Assembly: GCA_003049465.1 (NCBI GenBank)
Contig: PYSS01000005.1
Location: 200,087 to 264,086, forward strand
Direction: 5' to 3'
DNA length: 64,000 bases
Source: Magnaporthiopsis rhizophila
Lineage: Eukaryota; Ascomycota; Sordariomycetes; Magnaporthales; Magnaporthaceae
Shown here: one piece after another, positions 31,916-43,159 of the stretch
Numbering within the stretch: the first letter of the stretch is position 1
Layout of the letters: the number at the start of each line of letters is the position of its first letter
Notes under the pieces: model-generated
Seen by the model: only the letters and a program-made list of their open reading frames with translations
What the model was told of the DNA's origin: nothing
Databases searched by the model: none
Program-made: the position numbers and the translations under genes

Positions 31916-33757
31916 TATGACGACGGTGACCCTTGGGAGAGGGAGCGCAGCCCAGACGTGCGACGATGAGTCTGTGTTGCCCCAAGGTCATGCGGTGGCG
32001 ATGGAGGTGAGGGCTGTCGAGCTAGGGGTTTCTGGAGTGGGCGAAGCGTAGCAACCGCCCTGCGGTTCGGGACGGTGAGCGAGGATGTGAAGAAGATAAA
32101 ACGGAAAAACTCGTAGGTGACAACAAATACAGTGGAATTAAAGACGCAGGGCGGCAGCTGCCGAGGGGGGAAGAGAAAAAAATGGAGAGAAGAAAAAAAA
32201 GAAAGTAACCGAAAGAGAGAGAAGAGCCAGACAGCCAGACGAAAGGAAGGAAAGACGATGGGGAAGCCAGACTAGCAAAAGCCTTGCTTGCACTCCGTAG
32301 CGAGAAACAGGAGCCGGAGAACCCTCGTGGTTGACGTCGACGTCCAAATGGCAGACGACGGGAGGATGTGGGCGGCGTGGCGTAGTGGTGGTGGAGGATT
32401 GTGTTTTGATGGGATTTTATGTGATCAATGTTTTTGGGTTGGGACTGTCGAGCCAGCACAGCCAAGATGGGCCCGGGTCGGCTTAGGTGGGTGTGGCAGG
32501 CGGTTGGCGGCTGGAGTTGACTTTGCTGCGCACGGAGTTATGGGGCCTGGAAGCTCGCACCACCCACGCCGCCAGCAAAGCATCGAATCGCCTGGACTGA
32601 GAGGTACTTTCCTGGAGCTGTCAGGTACCTCACATCACGAAATGCGAGCAGTTGTATCCGAACGGGCCGCACGAGGTCATTTTGGCAATAAGGGCATATA
32701 CATCCATTTACTCTCATTTAAAGCGCCATATTAGCGGGCGGTGGATTAAATATTGATGTGATTGATCGAGGTCAACAGAGTCAGCATAGGTACCTGGCGC
32801 AGCTTACAACTTGCCCACCAAAAGACTGGGCTGCCGGGAAGAAGCTCCACTGGAAAGACGGCCCATCCACGTCGTACCCGACGTCGGGAGATGCCAATCC
32901 ACGCAACAGAAATGACCAAGTCCGGAATAATAAGATAATATACATAGAATAAAAGGGAAGCCTGTCCTTACAAATGGCGGCAACGGCACTACGGTAGCAG
33001 ACTCACATATCCTTCCGCCCACTCACGGCTCCTCTATTTCGTATAATCAGTGCTTCGAGACACATGTTAGCGTTGCACTTGGGTACCTAGAAAACGACTG
33101 CAGTGGACAGCGTTTCGCAGGCCGAGCCGGTGAGTCCAGACGGCTCACTCAGAGCTCGTCTTCAGACGGCCCAAGCCATGTGCTGTCCTGGGCCACCCCT
33201 GTCTGCAACTGGGGCCTTTCCCCAGCCGGCCAGCTCACTGTGCACCATCACGAGATTTGGTTTCGTCCAGGGGGCCTCATCGCCCGAGGACCGGAATGAG
33301 CGATGACTGGAATCGTGATGCGGCCGGCCAGCCGGCAGCTTTCCCCTAGCGTCTCAAAAAGCTGCCTAGGATAGCCGCACTTTGGCAAAGCTCGGTGTGC
33401 TGAGCATGCACCCCGAAACAAAAAGAGGGTTTCCGAACTTTTGTGTGAGGGCAGGATGATCCCCGGAGGCAAGATGGGACTGGATATATTTTTGGCTGCG
33501 GTGAAGCTGAGCTCTTTTCTTTTTCTCCCTTGCGCTATTCTCACTCACTTCCTGCCAAGGTCGGCAAATGACACAGAGGTCCAGGATAAATACCCGTCGG
33601 TTCAGGCATCCACAAGCTCGAATCATCTTTGGAAGGTTCTAAAGGCAGTGCTTGTGATGATGACCCGCAGAGTCTGGTCAGCATGCGAGGAATTTTGGGG
33701 GGCTTTCCCCGCCGTCTATAAGCTTCAATGAGCGCCAGTCCACCATCAATCAGCACA
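31916..33757. other. Upstream region of the Btz-domain gene and intergenic DNA
   Basis: The first 500 bases are the Btz gene promoter and 5' leader, purine-rich near 32160-32270. Short open frames on both strands have no family. The tRNA gene follows at its right end. Confidence 0.4.
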
Positions 33758-33867
33758 GGCTAGGTGGCCGAGTGGTTAAGGCGTATGTTTCAAGAGAGGT
33801 CCTTCTCTTCCCCACAAGGGATACACATATCTCGAAAGAGTCATCAGTTCGAATCTGGTCCTAGTCA
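33758..33867 (+). tRNA. tRNA-Leu (anticodon CAA) with a 29-nt intron
   Basis: Acceptor stem GGCTAGG (33758-33764) pairs with CCTAGTC (33860-33866), and the discriminator is A at 33867. The D arm contains the A-box sequence TGGCCGAGTGG. The anticodon stem TATGT pairs with ACATA (33825-33829), and the loop reads T-T-CAA-G, giving anticodon CAA at 33791-33793. An intron of 29 bases (33795-33823) follows position 37, the canonical site. The long variable arm TCTCGAAAGAG identifies a class II tRNA. The T arm is ATCAG-TTCGAAT-CTGGT with B box GTTCGAATC. A T run at 33875-33880 can end Pol III transcription. Confidence 0.95.
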
Positions 33868-34761
33868 GTTCAATACTTTTTGCATGTCGCCATCATCGTC
33901 ACTTACATGCACGGGCCTTACCCGGCGAGCTCCTCTCCATTTTTTTTTTTTCTTTCCTTTCTTCTTTCTCTTTTAGAGCATTAATGCCGCTCATTCTCAT
34001 TCTATTCTCCTGTTCCCTTCCAGTGTCGGAATGCCACAACACGAGCCGTTCTCGGGGTGTGGCAGACCTTGCATGGTCGGCATGCCGCGCAACTTCACGG
34101 CAGTGTGCAGGTGCTGGTCCCCCGTATCGTGCTACCACGCATCAACAAACAACCTTGCCTGACTTTCATGATTCGATCGCATGGCGTCGGCGTTTCTGAT
34201 GCGTGACAGCCTCGCTTGGTTCGTTGGCTGGCACATCGTCGTGCCCCAAGACCACACTGCCAAGACGGAAACTTGTTGGCCAGCCCAGAGCCCCTTTTCG
34301 ACGCTGCGCGATCGCCCTCCAGGCTTTCATGGCTGGACCCCGCCCACCTAGAACCCCGCTAGAACCCCGTCACAGCACCAGCCTCCAGGAGGCTCGGGTT
34401 TCTTGGATGTGTCAGGTAGGTGTGCCTATTCGGCAATACCACTGGCAGTACGACATGAAAATCCAATGGTTCAGTGTCTTTCTCCTCCGTCGCCCTGTTA
34501 TTATTTTCCCACTTCCCTTGGTGCGCCGCAGCACACCCCCATAACAAAACATGCACCAGGTGATAAGTACCAATCATCCTGTCCAAATCCCTTCATCTTC
34601 TTCTCGCTGTTACTGGCGACATCGTGGGACACATCCGAACCGACCATTGCCGTAGTTCCAAAGCGCCAGGCGGACGAAGAAATGGAATGTGTTAGTGGTC
34701 AACCGCGTGGCTACGAAGACGCCGATGAACTGGGGTAGTACACTTACCGCATGAGCCGACC
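33868..34761. other. Intergenic region right of the tRNA gene
   Basis: Starts with a Pol III-type T run, then a T-rich stretch at 33938-33970. No gene is supported. Confidence 0.4.
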
Positions 34762-36218
34762 TCAGGAACGGTTGCCCAGTATATCATGGGCATTGTCGTC
34801 GCGTGACTGGAGAGCACCGTACCAATGGTCAGGCCCAGCCTCGGAGAACAGCAGCTCCGCAGCGTCTACCCGAACTCGGGCCTCGCCGACCACTTGCCAA
34901 AGCTTCGGTAGGCTACTAGGCTCAGTGCTCCGTGGGACGAGCCAGCCCTGGTGCTCTGCGCGGTTGGTCGCGCCCTTCATCTGCCCCTAGAACGCCTTGG
35001 AGACGTCGTCGCCAACCAGGATCAGGGGACTGCTGCTGTCCGCGACCGCCTTGTTTCCCGTCCGCACGGGCGCTGACCAACGGGACGTCGGCTTCCTCAG
35101 ACGGGAAAGCCCAGCCTTCCTTGCTGCCATCGACTTCAACCCACGATATGCCACCCGCCTCGTCGGCAGCTCTCAGGGTATCCTGGTAAATATGCCCAAA
35201 TGTGCAGAAGGCCTCGTCCCCTGCCCTGTCCAGGTCGGCTGCGAGGAGTTGTGCGTCTGTCGGAAGCCCCGAGCGGGACATCATGTTCACCATGAATGTA
35301 CCTTGAGGGTCGGGCACGCCATTCTCCGTGATGGCCGTGGTCTTGAAAATAGATAGTCCAAGGCAGCCGGCGGCTCCGCTCGGGGCTAGATGCCCTTCGA
35401 GATGGGTCGCCGGCTAGATGGCTTGCTCCTTGACCTGGAGGCCACCAAGAGAGACTTGGTCGATACCGCCCCTCCGAACGCGAAGCTGCCATCGCCTCCA
35501 CTGACCATCCACAACCTGTCCATGCTTCGGTAACTTGTGGGTCGTTCCATGTCGAAGGACCCGAGGCTGTCCGATCCAAGGCTTTGACCAGGAGTGCATA
35601 CCTGTCGACATGGCACCGCCCGCGGTCATGTCAGAGCCCACGGTTTACAGGCGCGGACAGGCTGCTTCACTGGTGCAACAAGAAACAAAGCGGATAATGT
35701 GCTTATCCACAGCTCGGATGAGCCCGTGTTAAACTCTAACATGAGTCTCTATGCTGGAGTTCCGAGTTCCACTTCGCAGAGAATACACGGCGTCGCTGCG
35801 CTGGTCTTCTGCCGTGACTGGCTTGACCGAGCTACCCTCGGCCCCTTCATTCTTCATCAGCACCCTTTCCATGCGTACCCGCCCTCCCGCTGCTCCAGGA
35901 ACGTTCGCCAAGCCCCGTTGATGCATCCGGTTCCCGTAGCAGTAGAGTCCTGGCTTGTTGGGCTGAAATCCACGGCGACCCAGCAATGAGACATGTGTCT
36001 CGATACCGCTTGGCCGATAGGTGGGGTTCAGAAGGAGAGTGACCCTGGAGATCCCGACGTCCTCCTTGGTTTCGGCGCGGCCCTCGGACGTGTTTCTCTA
36101 TGCCCACCGTATGCGGAATCTGGGGGGTGGTAGGTAGATGTGCTTCCAGGCTGCGGCCAGTCTTTTCGGTAATAAACCAGCCCAAGTTACTTGTTGGTAG
36201 GATCGGCAGGTTGCTCAT
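34762..36218 (-). pseudogene. Possible decayed protein-coding locus of unknown family
   Basis: On the minus strand several protein-like segments line up in order but in changing frames with stops between: about 36218-35729 ('GRRGFQPNKPGLYCYGNRMH'), 35640-35390 ('WMVSGGDGSFAFGGAVSTKS'), 35330-35000 ('FMVNMMSRSGLPTDAQLLAAD' region) and 35000-34762 ('GWLVPRSTEPSSLPKLWQVV'). A TAG separates the last two near 34989. Base composition is host-like, not AT-rich, so this is not RIP decay. I cannot name the family. Unmodelled introns could explain some breaks, so an intact multi-exon gene is not excluded. Confidence 0.25.
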
Positions 36219-36692
36219 CAGCCGCCTTTATAGACTTGCTGTCGTCCAAAGTATTGCACGAACGGATCACACCTACATCATTCTACTCCGTTGAGTTGAC
36301 GGGCAAGCCCGCAGGAGGGTCAGTGCTCACCTTCAGACGGGAAACACCGAAGCTGACCTGAGTCGCGCTGCAAGTCTCGGTTGCCCCTGCATCATTAAGA
36401 GCAGTCGCCATGGGCAGGGACCGGACGAGATACGCTTCGTTCCCAAGAAGAGAAAAAGCGACGGCAACCTCGCTTAGAAAACGTGGTCACCATAGCGGCA
36501 GTGCACGCAGAGCCCGGTGCGCATGCGTCAATCGAATGATGAGACTTTAGGCGTCCAGGATTTGATGGGACGAAGAAGGCTCGAGCCGTTTCCTGTGCCT
36601 GACGCCGACTGACGTACGTCACGCCAGATTTTTGACAACATGACACCTATCAAATACAGTCAGGCGGCATGGAACCGAGGTCGTCTCCATTA
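36219..36692. other. 3' flank of the aminodeoxychorismate lyase gene
   Basis: Short intergenic stretch. A minus-strand frame at 36395-36646 has no recognisable domain. Confidence 0.4.
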
Positions 36693-37605
36693 CTAGGTAG
36701 CAAGAGATATTCTCCCAAACATGAAGCCCCGAACGCCGTTGCTAATCCAGCACTCTTCTCCCTCGGATAGAGTCGAGACGTTGATAGCCTCCTCGGTACA
36801 GAGGCCCCTTGCAGCAACAATGATTGCATTGTCAGTTATCTTCCGCGCGGTGCGATTCTGTTTGGGTGAATTCACAATACCTTGCTAGAGACCATCTGCG
36901 GGTCGTTCCGTCCTGTCCGCCGCTCCCCTGGTCAGGACTGAACCTGAGCGGGACAGGAGGCGTCACCCAGCGGCCACCTCTCCAAAGATATGGGGTGGTT
37001 ACGCTTCCCTCCATGATATCCCCGTTGGTCGCGTTCACGAGAAGAACCTCCTTTTCTTGCAGCCCGATGCCCGCTCGTTGTCTCGCAGCGTTGTACATGT
37101 TGCGCTTGGTAGTTTTATAGTGCGTGTATTCTGATCGGGCGGTTTGTTCAAGGTCTACTACGACCTTGTAAACAGTGTCTCTTGCGGGCGCGGCATCCGA
37201 GCCTTGGCTAGCGGCCCCAGTGTCGTCTGACGGAGGAGGAATAAGAGGCGGGAAGAGATTAACCAGAAGAACTTCTGGCACTGGACTTGTCTCATATCCG
37301 AACTGCCCTTCCTTGGACAAAGTCACCTTCACCCTGAGGGGAACATCGCCAAGCTCGGGGAGACCCATGATGAAGGCTTCCAATCTCGCCAGGCCCTCGT
37401 CGCCGGCAATGGCGGTGACAGCACGGGTCCAGCCCCAGTGCGTCGCAGCCCTCAGCATGCGGTCTCGGTGGAAATCCAGCATGTACAAAGGCGAGGGCTT
37501 TGAAAAATCCCATCCCGTGTTCTCACTGCCATGGGAGCTTGGGACCGACATCAAGCGAGGGTCATATCGCAGAGAGGTAAAGAGCTCAAACTCCTGGTCC
37601 GCCAT
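36693..37605 (-). CDS. abz2: Aminodeoxychorismate lyase (PLP class IV aminotransferase fold)
   Basis: Converts 4-amino-4-deoxychorismate to p-aminobenzoate and pyruvate, the last step of pABA synthesis for folate. Two exons fit: 37605-36881 and 36807-36693, joined through GTATTG...GCAAG so that the protein reads 'TTRRWSLARGLCTEE', giving 279 residues. Features: 'YDPRL' near the start, the PLP-lysine context 'HYKTTKRNMYNAARQR' at about 165-180, 'NATNGDIMEGSVTTPYLWRGGRW' (in parts) for the cofactor-phosphate and substrate side, and 'GEECWISNGVRGFMFGRI' at the C-terminus. The intron can be read through for about 15 residues before a stop, so retention would truncate the enzyme. Start 37605 was chosen over an upstream in-frame ATG at 37695 because 'MADQEFELFTSLRYDPRL' matches the usual start. 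Yeast Abz2 is longer. Confidence 0.82.
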
Positions 37606-38171
37606 AGCTGCGGGCCCGTTTAGTTGCTGAAGCCTCAAAATCAGGAGGGAATACCTGGGGGTTGGGGGTTGTCCGTTGTGTAATGACTGACGCAAGTTTG
37701 ATGGGTGAACCCCAAGTCCCCCCCTTTCCAGGAATGTGGTTCCCTTTCGACGCCACTAGGTTGTCAGCGGAGCGGCAATTGGAGGCTCCAACAACCTGGT
37801 GAATCCATACGTCAGATTTCAACTAATGAGGGGCCCCGACGACGATGTAGAGCTCTTGATTGGATGATGGCGATCCAGATACCCCACCTCTCTATCTTGC
37901 TCAGGCTGATGGTAGCTCTGCGGATTTTTTCGCGTGGTTCGGTCATGGCGCAGCAGATTCGACGAGCTGGGCTGGGGCGATTTTGCAGTCTGCGAGTTGC
38001 AACACGCTGCTTCGACAGTGGAAATCCAGCAGTTCTCTGCGACGGAGCTTTCCCGCGCCGCTTGAACTTCAGTCTCTCATCACGCCACTGGACGGGCTGC
38101 CCGAATTGACCGCCGACCCGGGCTGCATTGCCGCGATCTATGGTTGAATTCTTTACTTATTAGGTGCCACG
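37606..38171. promoter_or_regulatory. Divergent promoter region of the lyase gene and TOM70
   Basis: 566 bases between two head-to-head start codons. No TATA box is clear on either side. The left end can be read as an in-frame extension of the lyase gene. Confidence 0.4.
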
Positions 38172-40368
38172 ATGTCCAGCCAATTCCCCTCGATCCCGCC
38201 CGTGAATCCCACGCCAGTCGCCGCGATCCCGACCGACTCGTCGCTATGGGACAGGATATCAACATGGGCCTCCGATAACAAAGCCGTCGTCTACACCATT
38301 GCTGGAGTGGCCGTGGTTGTGACTGGTGCCGGCGTCGTCTACTACGTCAATGGCTCGGTGCGTCCCTCGCTGTCCCTGCGCTGCAGGAGCGGCGCGAACC
38401 CTTGCCGCCGCCTCTTCCGATGCATGCCTGCTTGGGCAGGAGGCATGCGTCCAGCGAGCGCTTTGGACATGTTTCACTGACTCTACCGCGCCGTGTACAC
38501 AGGGATCCAAGAGCGACTCACCCCCCAGGCTAAGCAAGAAGGAGCGCCGGAAACGGAAGGAAGCCGAGAGGAAAGCGGACGCTGCCGAAAAGGGGTCCTC
38601 TGATTTCAAGGGCTCCGACCCCAAAAACAAGGGTTATGCGTCTGGCCCGTCCGACCCGAAGGCCGCCTCCGTCGCCAGCAGCGATGAGGAATTCCTCGAT
38701 CTTACCGAGGAGACTATCGAGAGCCTTTCGCCAGACGAGCGCAAGCAGCGCGCCGTCAAGCTGAAAGAGGCTGGCAACAAGTCCTACGGCGCCCGAGACT
38801 ATGCAAAGGCTATCGATCTTTACACCAAGGCACTCATGTGCAAGCCCGATCCCGTCTACTACTCCAACCGCGCTGCGTGCTACAGTGCCCAGAAGGACTG
38901 GGAGAAGGTGGTCGAGGACACGACGGCTGCCATCACGCTCGATCCCGACTACGTCAAGGCCCTCAACCGGCGCGCGGCCGCATACGAGAACCTAGAAAAA
39001 TACAGCGAGTCCCTGCTTGACTACACTGCTAGCTGCATTATTGATAGTTTCAAGAACGACTCCAGTGCTCAAGCCGTGGAGCGCCTGCTCAAAAAGTTTG
39101 CCGAGTCCAAGGCCAAGGAAATTATGGCCACCAAAGAGCCCAAGCTCCCGAGCCCGACCTTTATTGGAAACTACCTGCAGAGCTTCAGGGCGAAGCCCCG
39201 CCCCGCTGGCCTGGAGGACACGGTCGATCTGCCCGAGGACACGGGCAAGGGGCAATTGCAGCGCGGTCTCGCAGAACTGGACAAGAAAACTGGGGATAGG
39301 TACGAGGCTGCCTCGGCCGCTTTCGATAAGGCACTGGAGCTCGGCGACCTAGGGGAGTACGAGGCCCTTGCGTATAACATGCGCGGCACCTTCAAGTGCC
39401 TACGCGGTAAGCACGAGGAGGCACTGGCCGACCTGACCAAGTGCGTTGAGTTGGACCCGACCATGACCCAGGCGTACATCAAGCGGGCCAGCATGTACCT
39501 TGAGCTAGGTAAGCTATTATGGACCCGCCCCCAGCTCTTTCGATCCCATTCAAACGCTTCAGCAGCCTGACCCCCAATACAGGTAGGACGGGCGAGGCCG
39601 AGGCCGATTTCGAGACGGCGCTAGAGCACAACGAGAACGACCCCGACATCTACTATCACCGGGCGCAGACTCATTTCATCAAGGGCGAGCTACCCGAGGC
39701 GGCCAAGGACTACCAGAAGTCCATCGACCTGGACCGCGACTTCATCTTTTCGCACATCCAGCTCGGTGTCACGCAATACAAGATGGGATCCATAGCATCA
39801 TCTATGGCCACATTCCGTCGTTGCGTCAAGAACTTCGAGAAGGTACCCGAAGTTTACAACTACTTTGGAGAGCTCCTGATGGACCAGAACCGCTTCCAGG
39901 ACGCCGTGGAGAAGTTCGACACGGCCATCGAGCTGGAGAAGACGGCACGACCCACCGACATGAACGTGCTGCCCTTGATCAACAAGGCTCTCACTCTCTT
40001 CCAGTGGAAGCAAGATTTCAACGAGGCAGAGAAGCTCTGCGAGAAGGCGCTGATTAGTATGAAACCTCATGCCCGTTTTATTGGCCTTGTACAGAAGAGC
40101 TTGGCTAACAAAACATCAAGTTGATCCCGAGTGCGATATCGCGGTCGCGACGATGGCCCAGCTCCAGCTGCAGCAGGGCAAGGTCGTCGAGGCGCTAAAG
40201 CAGTTCGAGCGTGCTGCCGAGCTTGCCCGGACCGAGGGCGAGCTCGTCAATGCTCTGTCGTACGCGGAAGCCACCAGGACCCAGATCACGGTCCAGGAGA
40301 AGTACCCCAAGCTGGCGGCCCGCCTGCAAGGGATGGGCCCTGGGGCGATGGGTATGGCAGCCGCGTAG
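38172..40368 (+). CDS. tom70: Mitochondrial import receptor TOM70
   Basis: Outer-membrane receptor that binds precursor proteins and cytosolic Hsp70/Hsp90 for import of carriers and other hydrophobic substrates. Four exons fit: 38172-38357, 38503-39508, 39583-40056 and 40121-40368, with introns GTGCGT/CAG, GTAAGC/CAG and GTATGA/AAG, giving 637 residues. A single transmembrane anchor lies at about 38-59 ('VVYTIAGVAVVVTGAGVVYYV' in part), followed by a charged Lys/Glu linker with 'SKKERRKRKEAERKA'. TPR repeats run through the rest, starting at about 140 ('LKEAGNKSYGARDYAKAIDLY') and ending near the C-terminus ('QLQLQQGKVVEALKQFERA'). Conserved receptor segments include 'RGTFKCLRGKHEEAL' and 'YYHRAQTHFIKGE'. 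Normal length. Divergent from the aminodeoxychorismate lyase gene. Confidence 0.93.
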
Positions 40369-41957
40369 CAAGACGGCGAGACGAGTGACGAGAGCTGCGC
40401 AAAAGCAGAGCTAGGAACAAATCTGCCGTGGGACTTTTGATGAATTTCGAGATGATGTCTGTACGAGTTATATATCGGCTTCTAAAAGCTGGATAGGTAC
40501 CCACCTACCTACCCAGCCAAGCCGCTCTGTCGTTAATGGTTCATTGGGTCATGACGGAAGCGGGTATCAAAAATGGGGGGCGCACCTTTTTTTTTTCTTT
40601 TCTTTTTTCCCCTTTGGCTAGGTATTCCCGCCCCGCCATATCTGGAAGTCTGTTGTGTATGGCTCGTCGTCTGGGGCTTCTGCATCGGGGAGGGGCATCA
40701 GACCAAGCCGCCTTGGGGTAAGTTATGCTGTTGTCGAGAAAGATGACAGTGGAGGGAGAGGTTGTTTTCGGGCGGGTCGGTCCGAGAGTCCTGAGCTCGC
40801 ACTGGACGGACCACAAGGGGCTGCAGAGCAAACAGCGGAGAAGAAGAAGAAGAAAAAAAAAACAGCTCATTCCATCTGGAGTTGTGTCTTTTTTTATTTG
40901 CAGGTTTGTTTTGCCATGTAAAACTGTGGCGGGCTTCGCTTTAGGGAAACATGGGGAAAGCCGGCAATGTGTACATAATAAAAATTTCTTCACTCCCCAC
41001 TCATACTGATGATCTTATGATAAAACCATCCGAAGCTACCTGGTATCTAAGCCACTGATGTGACGATGTGTCACCTGGTATTTTGGAGGTAGGTACCTCC
41101 TAGACTCTCCTGACTCTCCACCGCGGGCGGCTGCCCCTCATCAAGGCAAGCACAATTTTGAAAAAGATATGGGTCGATGTTGGGGTTTTATAATTTACGT
41201 TGGTCGGAGGCAGGACTAAGTGAAAGCAAGTCGAAACCGAGCTCTTTTTAATATGCGCAATCTAGCTTGGGGGAACAAGAACACATTTCCTGTTCGCGAA
41301 GATGACAAGAAGAAACGAGCTTGGAAATACATAGCGAATCCTGCGTTTGAATAGGTAGGTTCCTAGATCTGAAACCGTTTGGCTGTCACTATGCTGAGTC
41401 GACAAAAGACAGACGGAGTATATGACAAACACACCCTTGCGCTCGTAGTCGGTTTCTTGAATCCCGAGAAAAAAAAAAATTAGGTGTAAGTTGATAGTAA
41501 TATCTGATGACACGCAAGGACGGCTGTTGCGCCCATCCATTATCCCTTGTAATCCGTCTCATATATGCCTCAAACAGAGCGTGCAAAGTAAAGAAAACAG
41601 AAGACTGAATGCGGTAACCTCGCTTGGTCGTCAATAAGGCTTAAGTTGGCCCAGGCCCGCGACGGTAAATGGTAAACCCATGATATCCCACCGAATGATA
41701 GCGATGCGTTGTCGATGGCTCCCGCCCGCCTTCTTCCGTTAGAGAACCCAGATCATAAGGAAACAAGACTGCTGCTCGGAGAGCAACAGTTCGGAGTCGT
41801 GAAATCGCCGGGCCTTGTGCACAGATGGCACTGCTGACCGCCAACTCGTGGGGGGCGAAACGCTCGCTGGGGCGCAGGTCGGCGCAAAAGGCAGAACGAG
41901 AAAAAAAAAAAAAAAAAAGAACATGGCAGCCAGTAATGGCAGCTTGATGGAAAAGCC
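40369..41957. other. Intergenic region between convergent TOM70 and the syntaxin gene
   Basis: 3' flanks with short A/T runs (40582-40610, 40850-40862, 41468-41480, 41898-41918) and a GGTAGGTACC-type repeat near 41085. No supported gene. Confidence 0.5.
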
Positions 41958-43159
41958 TCATTGCTTTGCGGTCTCCGTCTTCCTGCCAATTAGGCCGTAC
42001 TGCCACAGCACAATCAGGACGATGATGATGATGGCGATGACGATGAAGACGGAGATGCCGAGACACCACCACTTGAGCTTCCGACGGTTCTTGGCGTGCT
42101 CTGCGCTCTTGGAAACCTGCGCGTTGCCCTGGTCGAGGTTCTCGACCGTGTCTTCGGCCTTCTGCTCGATCTCGGCCACCATGGGCGCCTGCTGTAGCAC
42201 CAGCGTGTCCAGGTCGTTGAACATGGCGGCGAGCTCGAGGATCGACTGCTCGATCTGCTTCAGCTCGTTGTGCCGGGCCCGCACCGCGCCCAACACCGCA
42301 CGGCCTTGTGCTGCGCGGTTTTGCCTCAGCTGATTTCAAGGAGTGCAATGTCAGCAAAATCGCGTCTCGCCACAAATGCAAAAGGGGTGGGAAAGGCATG
42401 AAGCTCGCCGAAAACATACCGCCTGCTGGAAAACACCCTCGTCGCCCCAGTTGGCGTCGGCCGCGCGGCGGACCTCCTCCTCGGTGGCTTCGGGGTTGAC
42501 GATGCGGTATTGCCGCGCAATCTGGTCTCGGTAGCTATCCCTATAGCGCTTCTCGGCCTCCATGTAGGTCCTCAGTTCCGTCTTGAAGGCGTCGTTGAGC
42601 GCGGTCCACTGCTGCTTCTTCATCGAGAGGCTGTGGTCCGTGGTGTGCTCGACGTCCGACTTGAGCGTCTTGATGGCCGAGCGGATCGTCGTGGTGCGGC
42701 GCGACGTCTCCTCGACATGGGCGGCGAGCTGGTTCTGCGCCGCGTCGTCGCCCGACAGGCCGCGCTGGTGCAGGCCCGCGATGGCCTGCACGTCGTTCGT
42801 CAGCTGCCGGATCTCGCCCCTCGTGAAGTTGACCTGGGCCAGGAAGTCCTGCTGCGACAGCGTCGGCGGCGCATCGTGCTGCTGTCCGTATAGCGGTTGC
42901 ATTTCGTGCTGCTCCTGGTGAGATATGGGTTCGTCTGGTCAGTATCGTGTGCGCGCGCAGCTAACCGAAAAGAGCTGCCATGACGTCTCGAGGCATGTTC
43001 ATGATGCTCAGACGATGCTGCTGCTGCTGCTGCGGACGGGCGGGCGACTCGACTCACTTGCTGGCCGGCGTTGGCATAACCATAACCCGCCTCGGCCGTG
43101 GGGCCTTGGCTGTAGGGGTTGCCCCCGTTCTGATTGTAATGGCTGTTATTGTACGACAT
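41958..43159 (-). CDS. sso1: Plasma-membrane t-SNARE, syntaxin of the Sso1/Sso2 type
   Basis: Qa-SNARE that pairs with Sec9 and v-SNAREs to fuse secretory vesicles with the plasma membrane. Three exons fit: 43159-43058, 42914-42420 and 42329-41958, all phase 0, giving 322 residues. Order: an Asn/Gln/Tyr-rich start, the N-terminal Habc three-helix bundle (about 55-190, with 'FTRGEIRQLTNDVQAIAGLH' (split) and 'YRDQIARQYRIVNPEATEEEV'), the SNARE motif at about 215-275 ('HNELKQIEQSILELAAMFNDLDTLVLQQ' in parts, with the zero-layer Gln expected in 'LVLQQ'), a basic juxtamembrane stretch ('NRRKLKWW'), one C-terminal transmembrane anchor ('VFIVIAIIIIVLIVLW') and a short exposed tail. Assignment to the plasma-membrane group follows 'NPEATEEE' and the overall order. 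Confidence 0.88.

Noticed and set aside
37606..37695. Longer N-terminus of the aminodeoxychorismate lyase
   Set aside because: The family-like sequence starts at the ATG at 37605. The extra 30 residues look like leader sequence.
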